From Tolypothrix bouteillei VB521301 (GTDB lineage Bacteria > Cyanobacteriota > Cyanobacteriia > Cyanobacteriales > Nostocaceae), in contig NZ_JHEG04000001.1 in NCBI RefSeq assembly GCF_000760695.4, positions 7,687,617 through 7,751,616 of the forward strand: a stretch of DNA of 64,000 nucleotides, read 5' to 3'. Shown piece after piece: positions 61,781 through 64,000 of this stretch (position 1 is the first letter of the stretch; each line of letters begins with the position of its first letter). The translations under genes and the position numbers were made by a program. The notes beneath the pieces were generated by a model that did not search any database, had not been told where the DNA came from, and was given only the letters and a program-made list of their open reading frames with translations.

Positions 61781-64000
61781 TTAGTTGTCAGTTGTGACTG
61801 GGTTAAGATTTTTGGAAATAGCAGCGACTAGCTCTTTTAAGCTGACTGGTTTTGGTATGTAGTCGTTCACCCCAGATGCTATAACTTTTTCTCGATCTGT
61901 TGCCATGACAAATGAGGTCAAAGCAATGATGGGAATGTTTGCTGTTTCAGCATCCGCCCGGAGGAAGCGCGTAGCTTCTAAACCATCCATTTCTGGCATC
62001 TGTACATCCATTAAAATGAGATCGGGTTGTTGTGTTTTTGCTATCTCTACTGCTTCTCGTCCATTCTTAGCCAGTAAGATCCGGTATCCTTTCGCTTTTA
62101 AATACTGCGTCATGGTGAAGACGTTTGTTTCATTATCTTCTGCAAGCAGCAATAGAGGAGAGGGGGATGGAGGAGAGGAGGGAGAGGGGGGAGATGAGGG
62201 GGAGGGGGGAGAAGGGGGAGATAAGGAAGCCGGTCCTACCTTGTCTCTTACTTCTTCCCACGGAAGTGCAATTGTAAATCTGCTACCAACTCCTAGTTCG
62301 CTTTCAACGCTTACAGTACCGTTGTGTATTTCCACAATTCGCCGAACTAATGATAATCCTAACCCCGTTCCAGCAAATCGACGGGTATAGGAGGTTTCTA
62401 ACTGGACAAAAGGTTGAAATAAGTTGGGTATGTTCTCAGGAGCAATGCCAATACCTGTATCTTCTACGGTAAAGTAAATCAGTTTAGCTGTTGAATCTGC
62501 TTGAACTTCAATCGATACTTTGCCTCCTTCTGGGGTAAATTTGACGGCATTGCTTAACAAGTTGATGAGTGCTTGGCGGATGCGTCTTTCATCCACTTGA
62601 ATAAGATCTATTCCTTCTGGTAAATGCGAACTCAATTGAACCTTTTTCTTAAATGCTATCTGTTTCACAAAGCTGAGGCTGTAGTCACACAATCCCCGAA
62701 CCGATGTGAAACCCAGTTGTAGTTCCATCTTACCAGCTTCAATTTTGGCAAGGTCGAGGATGTCGTTAATGAGTTCCAGTAGGTGCTTACCGCTTTTTTC
62801 TAAGGTGGTGAGAGATTTTCGCTGTTCTTCTGTCACAGGTCCGCACACTTCATCGTTGAGTGCTTCTGTAATTCCTAGAATGGCATTGAGGGGAGTCCGC
62901 AGTTCGTGACTCATATTTGCTAAGAAGCTACTTTTGGCACGGTTGGCAACTTCGGCAGCTTCTTTCGCCTCGCGCAAAGCGATTTCAGCCAGTTTGCGAT
63001 CGTTTACTTCTAGTGCTAGCGCTACAAAGTCGGCAATTGACCCTACAAAGTTTTGTTCGGTCAGTTCCCACTCGCGTGGTTCGGTTCCGACTTGTTCGTG
63101 AAATACCATTCCAACGACTTCTCCCCCAATTAAAATGGGGGCATCAATCAGGGATATAATGTTTTCTGGCTCTAGCAGTTCATCCCATAATTCCTGTACC
63201 CGTGGATCGTTGCGAGTGTCGGTCACGGCGATAGTACGGGCAGTTGCTAGCGCTTGAAAGTAAATTGGATGGTCTGCTGCGTTGCGTTCGCTTCCTGCGG
63301 AGTGTCTCTGCTGGCTGCGTTCGTAAAGGTTGGCGCATTGTAACTTAGTCCGATCGCTATTATAAAGCCACACGCTGACTCTCTCTACTTCTAAAGCGTT
63401 GGCTGCTTTTTGTGCGATCGCTTGAAATGCCGTTTCCAAATCTCCATCTGCGATCGCCTTATGATTTGCCAGTTCCGATAAGACTAAACTGTGTTGCTGC
63501 AGTCGTTGCTCGTTCTTCATCCGCTCTTGAATTTCTTGCTGTAACTCTTGAGTTCGCCGTTCAACTCGCTGTTCTAACTCTTCGTTAGCAGTTGCTAAGG
63601 CAGCAAAAGATGCGCGTAATTGCTGTGCCATTTGGTTAAACGATTCACTCAGCGCTTCTAGTTCATCGATCCCCCTTACTGTGACTGTTGGGATTGAATC
63701 CCCATGAGCAAAATCTTCTTCTGTAGCTCTAAGTGCTAACTCTTTAGCAGCAAAACTTAAGCAATGGATTGGTTTCGCTATCCTGCGGGCGGTGAAAATT
63801 CCCAACACTGTGGCTAGTCCAAAGGCTGCAATACAAAGCCAAATGGTGGTTTGAGTGTTGCGATCGATCTGCTCCATGAAATCTGCTTCTGGAACAACCA
63901 CTGCAATCAGCCAATCTACACTCAGGTTGCTTTGCAATGGTCTGACATCTAAAAACTGCTGTTGGTTTTGAAATTGAAATTTGAGTTGCTCTAAATTCTT
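61781..64000 (-). CDS. hybrid sensor histidine kinase (HAMP-GAF-HisKA-HATPase-REC), 5' end beyond window
   Basis: The reading frame stays open to base 64000, so the N-terminus is missing. The visible part has the end of a periplasmic sensor, a membrane helix (TTIWLCIAAFGLATVLGIF), a HAMP domain (ARRIAKPIHCL) and a coiled coil. GAF comes next (LEVERVSVWLYNSD, IIS LID region, DFVALALE). HisKA carries [14 protein letters not shown]. HATPase has [17 protein letters not shown] and GTGLGLSLV. A Ser/Pro-rich linker precedes a C-terminal receiver (LLLAEDNETN, Asp in LILMDVQMPE). All key residues are present, so this is an active hybrid kinase. It probably passes phosphate to the downstream receiver-containing protein. 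Confidence 0.93.
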   Translation of the reverse strand, partial: KNLEQLKFQFQNQQQFLDVRPLQSNLSVDWLIAVVVPEADFMEQIDRNTQTTIWLCIAAFGLATVLGIFTARRIAKPIHCLSFAAKELALRATEEDFAHGDSIPTVTVRGIDELEALSESFNQMAQQLRASFAALATANEELEQRVERRTQELQQEIQERMKNEQRLQQHSLVLSELANHKAIADGDLETAFQAIAQKAANALEVERVSVWLYNSDRTKLQCANLYERSQQRHSAGSERNAADHPIYFQALATARTIAVTDTRNDPRVQELWDELLEPENIISLIDAPILIGGEVVGMVFHEQVGTEPREWELTEQNFVGSIADFVALALEVNDRKLAEIALREAKEAAEVANRAKSSFLANMSHELRTPLNAILGITEALNDEVCGPVTEEQRKSLTTLEKSGKHLLELINDILDLAKIEAGKMELQLGFTSVRGLCDYSLSFVKQIAFKKKVQLSSHLPEGIDLIQVDERRIRQALINLLSNAVKFTPEGGKVSIEVQADSTAKLIYFTVEDTGIGIAPENIPNLFQPFVQLETSYTRRFAGTGLGLSLVRRIVEIHNGTVSVESELGVGSRFTIALPWEEVRDKVGPASLSPPSPPSPSSPPSPSSPPSPSPLLLLAEDNETNVFTMTQYLKAKGYRILLAKNGREAVEIAKTQQPDLILMDVQMPEMDGLEATRFLRADAETANIPIIALTSFVMATDREKVIASGVNDYIPKPVSLKELVAAISKNLNPVTTDN
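62155..62225. repeat. purine-rich low-complexity tract coding a Ser/Pro linker
   Basis: On the plus strand the tract is almost pure G and A (units of GGAGAGGGGG and GGGGGAGA). On the coding strand it gives repeated Ser-Pro-Pro units joining the HATPase and receiver domains of the hybrid kinase. Slippage could change the linker length in triplets. Confidence 0.6.

Noticed and set aside
1..64000. tRNA, rRNA or riboswitch genes
   Set aside because: I scanned the gaps by eye for T-loop text and conserved riboswitch cores and found none; a covariance-model search would be needed to exclude small RNAs.

Overview
The window looks like a chromosomal segment of a filamentous cyanobacterium, probably of the Nostocales. 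The evidence is the frequent GCGATCGC palindrome (HIP1), short heptamer repeats (TTAGTTG, GGCTAAT and similar) and palindromic repeats between genes, solo TnpB elements, and typical cyanobacterial families: a Ser/Thr-kinase/histidine-kinase fusion, DUF928, CHASE2, FHA-type exoprotein and CHAT genes, the cyanobacterial GshA type, and a Mo-nitrogenase C-terminal domain. No rRNA, tRNA or CRISPR array was seen. The species cannot be told from the sequence alone.

Layout. 0.7-4.3 kb: glycogen debranching enzyme (glgX) divergent from a three-part cell-wall enzyme (peptidoglycan binding, L,D-transpeptidase-like, GH24 lysozyme). 4.3-6.1 kb: a solo-TnpB transposon nested inside an older decayed one. 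Both left ends lie next to TTAC and both right ends finish in TGTCAA. 6.2-12.3 kb: a giant hybrid kinase. 12.5-16.1 kb: obg, a TerB/Mo-nitrogenase-C fusion and gshA. 16.5-28.2 kb: GAF-TPR protein, CHASE2-GGDEF-EAL protein, DUF928 protein, and divergently an FHA-type exoprotein and a CHAT-TPR protein. 28.2-32.5 kb: a candidate peptide export locus with a C39-peptidase ABC exporter, a 67-residue double-glycine peptide and a divergent HlyD adaptor. 32.8-35.3 kb: MAPEG protein, AraC regulator and F420-type NADP oxidoreductase. 35.5-37.6 kb: a tight operon of an apparently dead HtrA-PDZ protein, an intact trypsin-like protease and a NarL-type regulator with a degenerate receiver. 37.8-48.6 kb: a one-direction Wzx/Wzy exopolysaccharide cluster. 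49.3-56.7 kb: envelope and hypothetical genes, including a D,D-carboxypeptidase whose start seems shifted by a poly-A tract, and a short STAND NTPase. 57.7-64 kb: a GH74-like protein convergent with a two-gene signalling operon, one gene of which runs off the window.

How the genes work together. The exopolysaccharide cluster holds a WecG-type transferase, three family 2 glycosyltransferases, a flippase, a polymerase, a chain-length/kinase protein and an exported glycosidase, and so could make and trim one polymer. The peptide locus holds precursor, processing exporter and adaptor, but lacks an outer-membrane channel here. The protease operon reads as a possible protein-based sensor that does not use a standard phosphorylated receiver. 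The strongest candidates for something undescribed are the peptide locus and the pseudo-protease/protease/pseudo-receiver operon. The nested TnpB structure is the best resolved at base level.
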